A DNA stretch of 64,000 bases from Coriobacteriaceae bacterium AF45-21 (GCA_027682925.1 JAQCYU010000005.1:1-64000), one strand, 5' to 3'. Positions 43,487-52,275 are shown, counted from the first letter of the stretch. A program made the numbers and translations. Notes: a model not told the origin generated them from the sequence alone.

Positions 43487-43515
43487 GGGCTCTGTCCCAT
43501 ATAGAAACAGAGCCC
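43487..43515 (-). terminator. Terminator of tRNA-Thr
   Basis: Minus-strand stem GGGCTCTGT/ACAGAGCCC followed by GTTTCTATTT, 11 bases from the tRNA end. Confidence 0.8.
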
Positions 43516-43525
43516 GAAACTCTCA

Positions 43526-43600
43526 TGGAGCCAGTGACAGGAATCGAACCCGCAACCCACTGATTACAAATCAGTTGCGCTACCGTTGCGCCACACTGGC
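43526..43600 (-). tRNA. tRNA-Thr (TGT)
   Basis: 75 bases with CCA encoded. Acceptor GCCAGTG/CACTGGC, anticodon stem ACTGA-TTTGTAA-TCAGT. A 25-base piece of it is repeated at 43760-43784. Confidence 0.94.
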
Positions 43601-43759
43601 ACACTTGGCGCTTTCGCGCGAAGCCTGTTTAGGATAAAGGAATTGAGGACGGGGCGCAACAGGCCCTTCGACCGACCACATCTCAAAAACTATTCGTCAG
43701 AACGAACAGTTTTATCTGTTCGCCAAAACATAAACTCATTCGTTTTGGCAGCGTCAAAT

Positions 43760-43784
43760 CCGCAACCCACTGATTACAAATCAG
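43760..43784 (-). repeat. Duplicated tRNA-Thr fragment (possible attachment-site scar)
   Basis: 25 bases identical to 43550-43574, covering the anticodon stem-loop, variable loop and part of the T-stem of tRNA-Thr(TGT), in the same orientation and 210 bases upstream of it. No full tRNA can be folded here. The sequence between has no recognisable gene. Confidence 0.7.
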
Positions 43785-43826
43785 CGGGTAGGCCAATCTA
43801 GGAAACGGTCCTCTGCCGCAACTCCC

Positions 43827-44504
43827 CTACCTCCCGCGAAGGGCCTTGAGCTTGGCCAGGGCATCGGGGCTCAGGCGACTGCCCAGAGTCATCTTGATCT
43901 GCGGAGCTTCCTCTGCCTCGTGAACGTCGTTATCGATCTGTTTGATCTCGTCCACCAGCATGCGGCTCGAGATGCGCGTTACGCCCTTGCCCATGACGAC
44001 GGCCTGGATCGTGCCGTCGCTCGATACCACGGAGCACGCGCGGCCTTCCTCGCGTGCCTCGATGCAGAGCTTTTGCACCACGGTATCGGCAGAGACGCCC
44101 GTCGGCGAAAACTCGATGCGCACGCCGCGGGCCGGCAGGTTGGGGCGCTCGTTGGAGATATTGCCCGCGCCGTCGAACACGATCACGGCCTCGTAGCGGC
44201 CCTGGGCAAAGGCGGCGACGTCGTTGATGAGAGCGGTGCGCGCCATATCGTGAACGTCGCTGGAATACGGATCGTCGGAATGGTCGTACACGAGCTTTTC
44301 GTAGCGCGGCGTGCAGTGGATCACGTTGTAACCGTCAACCACCAGCAGCTCGGGCTTGTTGGAGTGCACCGTCGAGACTGGATCGGCGATAGCCTGTGCA
44401 AACGCATTGCCGCCCACGCCATAGGTCGCGGCCGAAACAATCGGCTTGGCCGAGCCTTCGCCAAAGCGCTTGGCCTTGGATTTGGCGCGGTTCTTCTTGG
44501 ACAT
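43827..44504 (-). CDS. NYN-domain ribonuclease, YacP/Rae1-like
   Basis: 225 residues. A basic N-terminus (about 50 residues) precedes the PIN-like NYN domain: LLVVDGYNVIH (about residue 54, metal-binding Asp), VIVFDGAGN and CSVVSSDGTIQ carry the acidic active-site residues. In Bacillus the homologue cuts mRNA on the ribosome. Starts 3 bases after the rlmB stop, the conserved rlmB-yacP pair. Confidence 0.87.
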   Translation of the reverse strand: MSKKNRAKSKAKRFGEGSAKPIVSAATYGVGGNAFAQAIADPVSTVHSNKPELLVVDGYNVIHCTPRYEKLVYDHSDDPYSSDVHDMARTALINDVAAFAQGRYEAVIVFDGAGNISNERPNLPARGVRIEFSPTGVSADTVVQKLCIEAREEGRACSVVSSDGTIQAVVMGKGVTRISSRMLVDEIKQIDNDVHEAEEAPQIKMTLGSRLSPDALAKLKALRGR

Positions 44505-44507
44505 GCG

Positions 44508-45422
44508 CTACTCCTCCCCCATGAGCTCGCCGGCGTTGCGGCGCAGCCACTCAAAGCACAGCGCGGTGGTCGCCTGGGCAACGTTGAGGCTCTCGGTCAT
44601 GCCGCGTTGGGGAAGCTTGGTTAAAAAGTCGCATTTCTCGAGCACCAGGCGCGAGATGCCATCGCCCTCGGAGCCCATGACGAGCGCCACGCGACCCTCG
44701 AAGGGGGCATCCCAGCAACTGCCTTCGGCGTGCTCGGAGGCACCGCCCACCCAAAAGCCAGCGGCCTTGAGGTCATCGAGCGCACGGGCGATGTTGGGCA
44801 CTTGCGCGATGGGCAGGTGCATGACAGCGCCGGCAGAGGTCTTGTAGCTGCCCACGGTCACACCGGCGGCACGCTTGTTGGCGATGATGACGCCCGCGGC
44901 GCCCACGACCTCGGCGGAGCGCACGATAGCACCAAAGTTACCGTCGTCGGTCACATGGTCGAGCACCACGACGAGCGCCGGTCCGTCACCCGCGCGATCG
45001 AGGATATCGGCGACATCAGCATAGGGGAAATTACCCACCTCGAGCGCAATGCCCTGGTGAGCGCCATGGCTCGACAGCGCATCGAGCTGCGCGCGCGGCA
45101 CATACTTAATGCGGACGCCCGCGGCGTTGAGGTCATCGACCAGGCGCGACAAGGCGGCATCGCGCTCCCCGCCCTCGGCGATGAGCGCGCACTTGATGGG
45201 AAAACCAGTGCGTAGCGCCTCGGCGGCAGCACGACGACCTTCGATAAACTCGCCCTTGGGAACCTCGACGTTATCGCGGCTACGCTCGCGCTGCGAGCGA
45301 GCAGCCTGTGAGCGCTCGCGCTGGCCCTTGGGAGCGGCAGCGCGGTCGTTGCGGCGAATCGGACGCGAGCCAGAAGCAGCCTGCTTGCCTCCACGCGATG
45401 CACGCTTGCGATTGTCGGCCAT
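44508..45422 (-). CDS. rlmB: 23S rRNA (guanosine-2'-O)-methyltransferase, TrmH/SpoU family
   Basis: 304 residues. A basic, disordered N-terminus (1-55, rich in R, S, Q) precedes the substrate-binding domain (FIEGRRAAAEAL) and the knotted SPOUT domain with its three motifs: DHVTDDGNFGAIVRSAE, VMGSEGDGIS and LPQRGMTESLNVAQA. Methylates a guanosine of 23S rRNA using S-adenosylmethionine. Located downstream of cysS as in Firmicutes. Confidence 0.9.
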   Translation of the reverse strand: MADNRKRASRGGKQAASGSRPIRRNDRAAAPKGQRERSQAARSQRERSRDNVEVPKGEFIEGRRAAAEALRTGFPIKCALIAEGGERDAALSRLVDDLNAAGVRIKYVPRAQLDALSSHGAHQGIALEVGNFPYADVADILDRAGDGPALVVVLDHVTDDGNFGAIVRSAEVVGAAGVIIANKRAAGVTVGSYKTSAGAVMHLPIAQVPNIARALDDLKAAGFWVGGASEHAEGSCWDAPFEGRVALVMGSEGDGISRLVLEKCDFLTKLPQRGMTESLNVAQATTALCFEWLRRNAGELMGEE

Positions 45423-45465
45423 AAAGCGACCTCCTTAACACAATTATCAAACGAAACAAAATAAA

Positions 45466-45497
45466 CGACCGCCCATGAATATTAATTCGGGCGGTCG
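45466..45497 (-). terminator. Terminator between cysS and rlmB
   Basis: Minus-strand stem CGACCGCCC/GGGCGGTCG followed by TTTATTTTGTTT. Confidence 0.8.
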
Positions 45498-45498
45498 G

Positions 45499-45604
45499 TA
45501 CGGGTTTTCCAAGTGCCCGAGATTGCCGTGAAAGAGGAGCGACGCGTACTTGAGTACGCGAGCGACGGTTTGAACGGCAAGGTCGGGTGCTTGGGAAACC
45601 CGTA
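45499..45604. other. 106-base long imperfect hairpin after cysS
   Basis: Outer arms TACGGGTTTTCCAAG / CTTGGGAAACCCGTA, then ATTGCCGT / ACGGCAAG, and an inner stem CGCGTAC-TTGA-GTACGCG. Begins 5 bases from the cysS stop. It could be a structured RNA or a DNA repeat; only one copy lies in this window. Confidence 0.65.
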
Positions 45605-45608
45605 GGGA

Positions 45609-47074
45609 TTAGAGAGACTTGATACGGGTACCAGCGGCCGTATCTTCAATCGTCAGACCCAGGTCCTTGAGCTGGTCGCGGATGGCGTCTGCCAGGTCCC
45701 AGTTCTTGGCGGCACGGGCCTCGGCGCGGGCCTCGAGAATCTTGGCAGCGGCCTCGTCCACGTCGTCGCCCGTGTAGGCGACCAGGCCGGCGGCAACGCC
45801 CAGCAGGCCCAGCGGCAGCTCGACCTTGGGCTCGGGAAGCTCAACGCCAAATGTGTCGAGCAGCTCAACCAGCGTATCGGCGGCAGCAAGCGCAGCGGCC
45901 TTGTCGGCAGCATCGCCCGCCTGCTCCAGGTACTGGTTGCACTCGGTCACAAAGCCAAAGACAGCACCCATGGCACCGGCAGTGTTAAAGTCGTCGTCCA
46001 TGCACTCCTTAAAGGTGGCACGGGTCTCGGCGGCCTTGGCGGCAAACGCCTCGGATGCTGCCTCATCGGCATCGGCCGTCGCATGGTTCGCGGCCCAGCG
46101 CAGGTTCTCGACCGTACCGGCGATACGCGTGAGTGAGTTCTCGGCACCCTCCAGGCGCTCCCAAGAAAAGTCGAGCGGCGAGCGATAACTCGTCTGCAGC
46201 ATCAGCAGGCGCAGGGCGGCAGCGGAGTGCTGCTCGAGGACCTCGGCCAGCGTAAAGAAGTTTCCGAGCGACTTGGACATCTTCTCGCCGTCAACCAGCA
46301 GCATGCCCGTGTGCATCCAGGTGTTGGAAAAGCCTGGTGCCAGGCGCAGGTAGCCTGGGCGCACTCGTTCTCGTGATGCGGGAAGGCAAGGTCGGAGCCG
46401 CCGCCATGAATGTCAATTGGGGTGCCCAGGTAGCGGTGCACCATGGCGGCGCACTCGGTGTGCCAACCGGGACGGCCCTCGCCCCAGGGGCTCGGCCAGC
46501 TGGGCTCGCCGGGCTTTGCGGCCTTCCACAGGGCAAAGTCGAGCGGGTCGTTCTTGTCCTCGTTCTCCTCGATACGTGCACCAACCATAAGGTCATCGAT
46601 GTTGCGGCCCGAGACCTGGCCATAGTTGGGATCGCTGCGCACGGCAAAGTACACGTCGCCGTTATCGGCGGCGTAAGCGTGGCCCTGCTCGACGAGCGTC
46701 TTGATCATGGCGATCATGGGGCCGATCTCCTTGGTGGCGCGGGGGCGCACATCGGGATCGAGCACGTTGGCGGCGCGCATGACGCCGATGAACTTATCCG
46801 AGAACTCCGTCGCGACCTCGGCAGCCGTACGGCCCTGCTCGTTGGCGCGCTTGATGATCTTGTCGTCGACATCGGTGAGGTTCTGGGCGAACGTGACCTC
46901 GTAGCCGCTCGCGATGAGCCAGCGACGAATCACGTCAAAACTGATGAACGTGCGGGCATTGCCGATGTGTATGTTGTCGTAGACCGTGGGGCCGCACACG
47001 TACATGCGGACCTTGCCGGACTCGATGGGCTGGAACTCTTCCTTTTTATGGGTAGCGCTGTTGTAGATACGCAT
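45609..47074 (-). CDS. cysS: Cysteine-tRNA ligase (one-base frame break near 46352)
   Basis: Class I synthetase. Zinc/active-site Cys in YVCGPTVYDNIHIGNAR (HIGN signature, about residues 25-40), zinc ligands in GWHTECAAM and FPHHENE, and the KMSKS motif (VDGEKMSKSLGNF). The frame breaks between the HHENECAQA and YLRLAPGFSNTWMH segments at CAGGCTACC; one extra base (CAGGCCTACC or CAGGCTTACC) joins them and gives 488 residues. Located between ispF and rlmB. Confidence 0.95.
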
Positions 47075-47077
47075 TCG

Positions 47078-47572
47078 TTACTCCTTAACGGTTTTCTGTA
47101 GCAGGCAGACGGCCCAGGCGCCAATTCCCTCGCCCTGGCCTTCCCAACCGAGCTTTTCGGTCGTGGTGGCGGCGACGCCCACGTTTTCGACGTCGACACC
47201 CAGGGCATGGGCAAGGTTGGCGCGCATGGCATCGCGGTGCGGAGTGATCTTGGGTTGCTGGCAGGCAATGGTGCAATCGGCATCGACAAACTCAAAGCCA
47301 AGCTCGCGCGCATAGTCCATCACGCGAGCGAGCAGCACCATCGAATCGGCACCCTCGTAGGCGGGATCGGTGTCGGGGAATAGCTTGCCGATATCTCCCC
47401 CGCGGCAGGCGCCCAGAATGGCGTCGGCCAAGGCGTGCGCGAGCACATCGGCATCCGAGTGGCCCAGCAGGCCGCGCTCGTAGGGAATGTCAACCCCGCC
47501 GATGATACATCGACGCCCCTCCACCAAACGGTGGACGTCGTAGCCGTGGCCAATGCGCAGGTTACTGAACAT
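47078..47572 (-). CDS. ispF: 2-C-methyl-D-erythritol 2,4-cyclodiphosphate synthase
   Basis: Fifth step of the MEP isoprenoid pathway. 164 residues, with metal ligands in RIGHGYDVHRL (Asp and His) and GLLGHSDADVLAHALADA, and the C-terminal TTTEKLGWEGQGEGIGA. Overlaps ispD by 11 bases and precedes cysS by 3 bases, so the three are one unit. Confidence 0.95.
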   Translation of the reverse strand: MFSNLRIGHGYDVHRLVEGRRCIIGGVDIPYERGLLGHSDADVLAHALADAILGACRGGDIGKLFPDTDPAYEGADSMVLLARVMDYARELGFEFVDADCTIACQQPKITPHRDAMRANLAHALGVDVENVGVAATTTEKLGWEGQGEGIGAWAVCLLQKTVKE

Positions 47573-48290
47573 GGGGAAGGTCCTCTCCCTCGGCCATGCG
47601 ACCGAGCAGAATCGCGGTTACGGGACGCAGGTCCTCGGGCACCGTCACCTTAAGGTTATCGCGCGGGCTCTGGACACAGCGGACGCGCCCGCCCATGCGC
47701 TCGACCAGCGATGAATCGTCGGTGCCGATAAAGCCCTCGGCGATAGCAGCGGCGTGAGCGCGCTTCATGGCGTCGACGCTAAAGATCTGCGGCGTCTGCG
47801 CGGCCCAATAGAGCTCGCGCGGCGGCGTCTCGACGATGTTGTCGCCATCGACGATCTTGAGCGTGTCGATGGCAGGCTGGCCGCACACGACGCCGTCGAG
47901 GGCACGGTCGCCCACAAGCACGTCGATCGCATGATCGATGGCCTCGGTCGTAATGAGCGGACGGGCGCCGTCGTGGATGGCGACATATTCGAAACCCGCC
48001 GGAGCCGCATGCACGCCGGCACGGGTGGAATCCTGGCGGGTCTCGCCGGCATCGGCAAAGCTGATGGGCGTGTCATAGTCAAACGGGTCGATGGCCAGGC
48101 GGCGCATCTCGGCACGGCGCTCGGAAGGACACACCACCACGATGTGGCCGACCTTATTGCTACGGTCAAATGCGCGGATAGACCAGCTCATGAGCGGACG
48201 GCCCGCCACGTTAACGAGCTGCTTGCCGCCGGGATTTCCAAAGCGCTGGCCACTGCCGCCGGCAACGACCACGGCGCATACGGGCGCCAT
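47562..48290 (-). CDS. ispD: 2-C-methyl-D-erythritol 4-phosphate cytidylyltransferase
   Basis: Third step of the MEP pathway (CTP + MEP). 242 residues: nucleotide loop VVAGGSGQRFGNPGGKQ (residues 8-24), IHDGARPL and LKVTVPEDL. ATG at 48290 overlaps the disA stop (TAATG) and has AGGGGAA upstream. A longer in-frame extension into disA is not real. Window also holds ispF and ispE. Confidence 0.94.
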   Translation of the reverse strand: MAPVCAVVVAGGSGQRFGNPGGKQLVNVAGRPLMSWSIRAFDRSNKVGHIVVVCPSERRAEMRRLAIDPFDYDTPISFADAGETRQDSTRAGVHAAPAGFEYVAIHDGARPLITTEAIDHAIDVLVGDRALDGVVCGQPAIDTLKIVDGDNIVETPPRELYWAAQTPQIFSVDAMKRAHAAAIAEGFIGTDDSSLVERMGGRVRCVQSPRDNLKVTVPEDLRPVTAILLGRMAEGEDLPHVQ

Positions 48291-49357
48291 TATGCGTTCC
48301 CCTGTTTGGTGCCCTTCATGCGGTACAGGGAGTCCGCAAGAATGGCAGGGTTGTTGACGCCAAAGTCGCCTAGGCGCTCCGGATCCTCGCTGATGTCGTC
48401 CATGAGCTCCTGCAGCGATCCATACTCGTCGACGATCTTCTCGGCGACGCCGTCGCGCACGACGGACACGCGCGAAAGCGTGCGCAGGCCCAGCGGTGTC
48501 ATGACGGAGTCCTCGTCCAGGTCGTCGTAACCCAGAACCGCCGCCACATGCTGCGGGTCGGACAAGTCCTTGGGCGTCATACGGCTCAGGTTGGCGCGGA
48601 TCTTTTCGGCATTGGCCTCGGAGGAATCGCTCGCATAGTCGCGAATCATCAGGTCGTACTCGGTATCCATGCTGGAGCCGGCGAGCTGCTCGAGCTGCAT
48701 CTGCACGAGCTTGCCCTGGTTGCCCAGCTTGACAATGCAATCCTTAAGTTCGGTCTTTGCCTGCTGCATGATCTCGAAGCTCGAGAAAATCCCGGTAATG
48801 TCGGCGAGCGTAACGTAGTCGTCGAGCTCGAGGGCCGTCAGGCGCAGCAGGGAGCGGTCGAGCGACTGACGGGTAGTCTGGAGCGTGGCGACGAGCTGGT
48901 TGACCGAGCTCATGATGGTGGTGACGGGCTGGATCTCGTAGCTCTTGCCGTGAACGTACACGTTGACGACGGCACGACGGGCCGAGACCGAGATCACGAT
49001 GGCATCCGTGAGCACCGACATGCGGGCGGCGGTGCGGTGACGCATGCCCGTCTCACTCGTGGCAAGCGAGGGATCGGGATTGAGGTGGAAGTTGGCGCGC
49101 AGGATCTGGGTGAGGTCGCCGTCGATGACGATGGCGCCGTCCATCTTGGAAAGCTCGAACAGGCGGTTCGAGGTAAACGAAATGTTGAGCGGGAAGCCGT
49201 CGTTACCAGCAGCGAGCACGTTTTCGGTGTCGCCGACGCAAATAAGAGCGCCCAGGTGACCAGCAATGATCATGTCGAGGGCGGTGCGGATCGGCTGGCC
49301 AGGTGCCGTCAGGCGGATGGCCTGTTCCATACGCTTTTGCAGCTCGTTCTTATCCAA
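48290..49357 (-). CDS. disA: DNA integrity scanning diadenylate cyclase
   Basis: Makes cyclic di-AMP from two ATP and stops at branched DNA. 355 residues: DAC domain (residues 1-140) with KMDGAIVID and GMRHRTAARMS, which bind ATP and metal; a helical spine; and a C-terminal helix-hairpin-helix DNA-binding domain (PLGLRTLSRV). Start TTG at 49357 with GGGAGC 6 bases upstream. First gene of the disA-ispD-ispF-cysS unit. Confidence 0.95.
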   Translation of the reverse strand: MDKNELQKRMEQAIRLTAPGQPIRTALDMIIAGHLGALICVGDTENVLAAGNDGFPLNISFTSNRLFELSKMDGAIVIDGDLTQILRANFHLNPDPSLATSETGMRHRTAARMSVLTDAIVISVSARRAVVNVYVHGKSYEIQPVTTIMSSVNQLVATLQTTRQSLDRSLLRLTALELDDYVTLADITGIFSSFEIMQQAKTELKDCIVKLGNQGKLVQMQLEQLAGSSMDTEYDLMIRDYASDSSEANAEKIRANLSRMTPKDLSDPQHVAAVLGYDDLDEDSVMTPLGLRTLSRVSVVRDGVAEKIVDEYGSLQELMDDISEDPERLGDFGVNNPAILADSLYRMKGTKQGNA

Positions 49358-49510
49358 GGCATCGCTCCCATCGCATACGCTCCATAAACGCTAAATAGTT
49401 TCTCACGGTTTGTCCCCGCGGCGCTCGCGAAATCCGATGCTTACAGAATGAGCGAACACCGCTGAGAGCCTCAACCCAAATGAGCTGTTCATGTGGTAGC
49501 ATCGGGATTC

Positions 49511-49607
49511 ACATGAATGAGGGAGTAGTCGCGTGACCGGGTTCGCCTCCGGTGGCGCGGCAAGTCAACATACTGGCCGACACGGTCTGGCTTGCCTTAA
49601 TGAACGA
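49511..49607 (+). promoter_or_regulatory. yybP-ykoY manganese riboswitch
   Basis: Has the family's conserved parts in order: GGGAGTAG, a stem with ACCGG/CCGGT, GGCCGACA, a GGTCTGGC strand and AACGAGACT closing the three-way structure. It is followed by a terminator and an MntP gene, the usual target of this manganese-sensing aptamer. Confidence 0.85.
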
Positions 49608-49651
49608 GACTCGTGGTTGTACGCGCGGCGCGTACGCCACGGGTCTTTTTT
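49608..49651 (+). terminator. Riboswitch expression platform terminator
   Basis: Stem GACTCGTGG/CCACGGGTC with an inner GTACGCG/GCGCGTAC hairpin and a T-run. The left arm overlaps the aptamer's AACGAGAC, so manganese binding should hide it and allow read-through. Confidence 0.82.
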
Positions 49652-49706
49652 GTTGCTCCCCTGTCAGAAGTACACGCGGGTTCGCCCGCAAGGAGGGAGC
49701 CAAACC

Positions 49707-50285
49707 ATGGGACTCGTAGAGCTCGTGCTGCTCGCCATTGGCCTTTCGATGGACGCCTTTGCCGTATCCATCTGCAAGGGCCTTGGCATGAAGAAGATCA
49801 ACCTTAAGGTCGCCGTAGTGCTCGGCCTGTTCTTTGGCGGCTTCCAGGCCGGCATGCCCGTAATCGGATGGGCGCTCGGAAGTCAATTCATGGCCATCAT
49901 CGGACCTATCGACCATTGGATCGCCTTTATCCTTTTGGCCTTCATCGGCGGCAAAATGCTGTGGGAGGCTTTTACCGAGGACGAGGATGAAGGCGACGGC
50001 AAGAATGCCGAAAAGATTGAACTGAGCGAGTACCTGATCCTCGCCATCGCCACCTCAATCGACGCCCTGGCCGTGGGCATCTCGTTCGCCGCGCTTTCGG
50101 TCGACATCGTTCCCGCCGTATCGCTTATCGGCGTCACAACGTTTATCTTCTCCGTCGCCGGCGTAGCGATCGGCCACACCTTTGGCGCGCGCTACGAAAA
50201 ACCTGCCACCATCGTGGGCGGCATCGTGCTCATCCTCATCGGACTTAAGATCTTGCTTGAGCATCTGGGGATTTTGGCGCTGTAA
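49707..50285 (+). CDS. mntP: Manganese efflux pump
   Basis: Six-helix membrane protein that exports Mn2+. 192 residues in two repeats, each with a conserved acidic motif: LSMDAFAVSICKGL (residues 14-27) and TSIDALAVGISFAAL (about residues 118-132). An acidic loop (EDEDEGDGKN) separates the halves. ATG at 49707 follows AAGGAGGGAG. Controlled by the preceding riboswitch. Confidence 0.93.
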   Translation: MGLVELVLLAIGLSMDAFAVSICKGLGMKKINLKVAVVLGLFFGGFQAGMPVIGWALGSQFMAIIGPIDHWIAFILLAFIGGKMLWEAFTEDEDEGDGKNAEKIELSEYLILAIATSIDALAVGISFAALSVDIVPAVSLIGVTTFIFSVAGVAIGHTFGARYEKPATIVGGIVLILIGLKILLEHLGILAL

Positions 50286-50321
50286 CGCCAAACACAATCG
50301 CTCAAAACTCAACGCCAGTAC

Positions 50322-50355
50322 AAGGCCTAATGCAAAGTTTTGCATGAGGCCTTTT
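50322..50355 (+). terminator. Terminator of mntP
   Basis: Stem AAGGCCT-A-ATGCAAA paired with TTTGCAT-G-AGGCCTT, ending in TTTT. Part of its ATGCAAA sequence recurs in the adjacent hipBA operator. Confidence 0.8.
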
Positions 50356-50400
50356 CGTGCAGACTTTTGCATGTCATACTGATATGCAAAAGTCTGCACG
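50356..50400. promoter_or_regulatory. hipBA operator
   Basis: Perfect 17-bp arms CGTGCAGACTTTTGCAT and complement, separated by 11 bases, ending 13 bases before hipB. Typical of autoregulated toxin-antitoxin operons, where HipB-HipA binds the promoter. Confidence 0.75.
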
Positions 50401-50413
50401 TTAGGAGATCGCC

Positions 50414-50845
50414 GTGAATACCCTTCCCATCACCACACCGCGCCAAGCTGGCATCTACGTGCGCCAGGCACGCGAGGCTCAGGGTCTCACCCGTGCCGCC
50501 CTCGCCAAAACGGCCAGTGTTTCGGAGCGCCTGCTCGCATCGCTCGAGCTAGGAGACGCCACCGGCATTCGACTCGACAAGTTGCTGTCCGTCTTTAACG
50601 CACTCGGCATAGGTCTCTTTGCGCAAAGCGATAACGACTCCATCGCATCGCCCTCCGAACATCCGACGACGAAAGCGGACCTCCCTATCGCGAACTCGAA
50701 TGCCCTGCCAAAGCCAAGCGTAGGCAGACGACCCGCTCGACAGGGAACGCCATCTTCCTATGGTGCCTTGCTGGCCCAAATCGCAGCCGAGCAAGGCCTT
50801 TCCGACACTTCAGACCTCTCCTTTGGCTGTAAGGTTGTGAAATAA
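50414..50845 (+). CDS. hipB: HipB-like antitoxin, HTH protein
   Basis: 143 residues. An N-terminal Xre-type HTH (QAREAQGLTRAALAKTASVSERLLASLELGD, split over residues 18-48) is followed by a longer C-terminal tail of about 75 residues with no recognised domain. GTG at 50414 follows TAGGAG by 6 bases. The stop is directly adjacent to the hipA start, so the pair is coupled. Confidence 0.82.
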   Translation: MNTLPITTPRQAGIYVRQAREAQGLTRAALAKTASVSERLLASLELGDATGIRLDKLLSVFNALGIGLFAQSDNDSIASPSEHPTTKADLPIANSNALPKPSVGRRPARQGTPSSYGALLAQIAAEQGLSDTSDLSFGCKVVK

Positions 50846-52150
50846 ATGGCAGAGATGGAGCTTGCGACCCTCATTTGTGGCGAAATCGCAGGCACTCTCC
50901 GGCAAGACGAGCATGGACTCTGCAGCTTTGTATACGCCCCAACCTATCGCGGAGCACCACTATCGCTTACAATGCCGCTTTCCAATCGCACGTATGGCCA
51001 TAACATCGTCCGCCCGTTCCTATTTGGCCTTTTGCCCGACAGCCAAGAGCAGCGTCGCGCTATTGCCGCCGAGTATGACGTTGCATCCAACAACCCCGTC
51101 GCCCTCTTGTGCCATATCGGTCTTGACTGCGCAGGGGCCGTTCAGTTTTGTCGAACCGATCAATTAGGCGCCGCCCGCGGCAGGGTCTCGGCATACCGCC
51201 CGCTTACCAATTCTCAAATCGCTCACAAGCTCAAAGCAATTCGCGATGACGAAAGAGAGACATGGATGGGCTCCAACGAAAGCTGGTCCCTGGGCGGCAA
51301 CCAAGGCAAATTTGCACTAGCTTGGCATGATGGCCAATGGTGCGAATGTCTAGGGTCATCCCCCACTACCCATATCTTCAAAAATGGTGTCGTTGGGTTC
51401 AAACATCAGGCCTTAAACGAATTCGTCTGCATGAAAACGGCTCGGCGTGTTGGCATTCCAACTGCCAACGTCTCCTATTGCACATTTGAAGACGAAGCCG
51501 CGCTCGTCGTTGAACGGTACGACAGAATGGTCAATAGCAGCGGAAATATCGAAAGGCTGCATCAGGAGGACTTTTGCCAGGCGCTCGGTGTATTGCCAAG
51601 CCAGAAATACACCGCCGACGGAGGACCAACCACACGAGACATCCAAGAACGACTGATTAACACAGTCCCCCACCACATGAATCTTGTGCTTTTTACCTAT
51701 ATGTTGTTCTATAACGCCATTATCGGAGCGCCTGACGCACACGCTAAAAACTACTCGCTCATCCTAGGCAAAGGCACAAACGCAGCGCTCGCACCCATGT
51801 ACGATGTCGCATCGGGCTTGGCGTACGAACGTATGCGCCGCCGGGCGCGCCTTGCCATGAGCGTTGGCGGCGAAAATCGAGTGGGGCGCATCGGTCCAGG
51901 CGCTATCCGCCGATACCACGGTATGGGCGACCCCGCGCTGGAGGCGGCGCTCACCGATGCCGGGCTATCCGAGAAGTTTTGCTTTGCGACCATGATGGAC
52001 CTCGCCTACGAGGTGCCCATTTGTATGGAAGAGATCATGGACGAATACGCCGACCTGCCCGGCATGGCGGACCTGCGCGAGCATATGCTCGGCCCCGTCC
52101 GCGAAAACTGCCAGCGCACCCTCGACCTCATCAAGGCGGATATGGGCTAG
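50846..52150 (+). CDS. hipA: HipA-type toxin kinase
   Basis: 434 residues. An N-terminal subdomain (FLFGLLPDSQEQRRAIAAEY, then CHIGLDCAGAVQF) precedes the kinase fold. Visible are the ATP-site strand THIFKNG, NEFVCMKTARRVGI, VVERYDR, the catalytic region GAPDAHAKNYSLI (Asp and Asn) and the metal-binding MYDVASG. Known relatives phosphorylate glutamyl-tRNA synthetase or other targets and cause persistence. The catalytic residues look intact, so the toxin should be active. Confidence 0.88.
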   Translation: MAEMELATLICGEIAGTLRQDEHGLCSFVYAPTYRGAPLSLTMPLSNRTYGHNIVRPFLFGLLPDSQEQRRAIAAEYDVASNNPVALLCHIGLDCAGAVQFCRTDQLGAARGRVSAYRPLTNSQIAHKLKAIRDDERETWMGSNESWSLGGNQGKFALAWHDGQWCECLGSSPTTHIFKNGVVGFKHQALNEFVCMKTARRVGIPTANVSYCTFEDEAALVVERYDRMVNSSGNIERLHQEDFCQALGVLPSQKYTADGGPTTRDIQERLINTVPHHMNLVLFTYMLFYNAIIGAPDAHAKNYSLILGKGTNAALAPMYDVASGLAYERMRRRARLAMSVGGENRVGRIGPGAIRRYHGMGDPALEAALTDAGLSEKFCFATMMDLAYEVPICMEEIMDEYADLPGMADLREHMLGPVRENCQRTLDLIKADMG

Positions 52151-52180
52151 GCGCCAATCAATCCACATTTCTTAAAAGAA

Positions 52181-52219
52181 GAGGGGGGCACCCGTCGCAA
52201 AAGTTCGGATGCCCCCTCT
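52181..52219 (+). terminator. Terminator after hipBA
   Basis: Stem GAGGGGGGCA/TGCCCCCTC. Lies between hipA and convergent pepD and could serve both. Confidence 0.7.
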
Positions 52220-52275
52220 CGTAATGTCATTTGCAATCCGCTAGCACGTGGCTCGAACTGCTGCTAGCGCGACCC

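Noticed and set aside
39179..43600. Beta-glucoside locus as an integrated mobile element
   Set aside because: No integrase, transposase or matching end repeats flank it, and base use is like that of the neighbours. The tRNA fragment duplication lies on one side only.
43760..43784. Second tRNA-Thr gene
   Set aside because: Only the anticodon arm, variable loop and part of the T-stem are present; acceptor and D-arm are missing.
43586..43801. Small plus-strand open frame beside tRNA-Thr
   Set aside because: Its sequence is the complement of the tRNA and of the duplicated tRNA fragment; no ribosome site.
48291..48740. Long N-terminal extension of IspD
   Set aside because: The extension overlaps disA in another frame, has no homology, and a good start with ribosome site exists at 48290.
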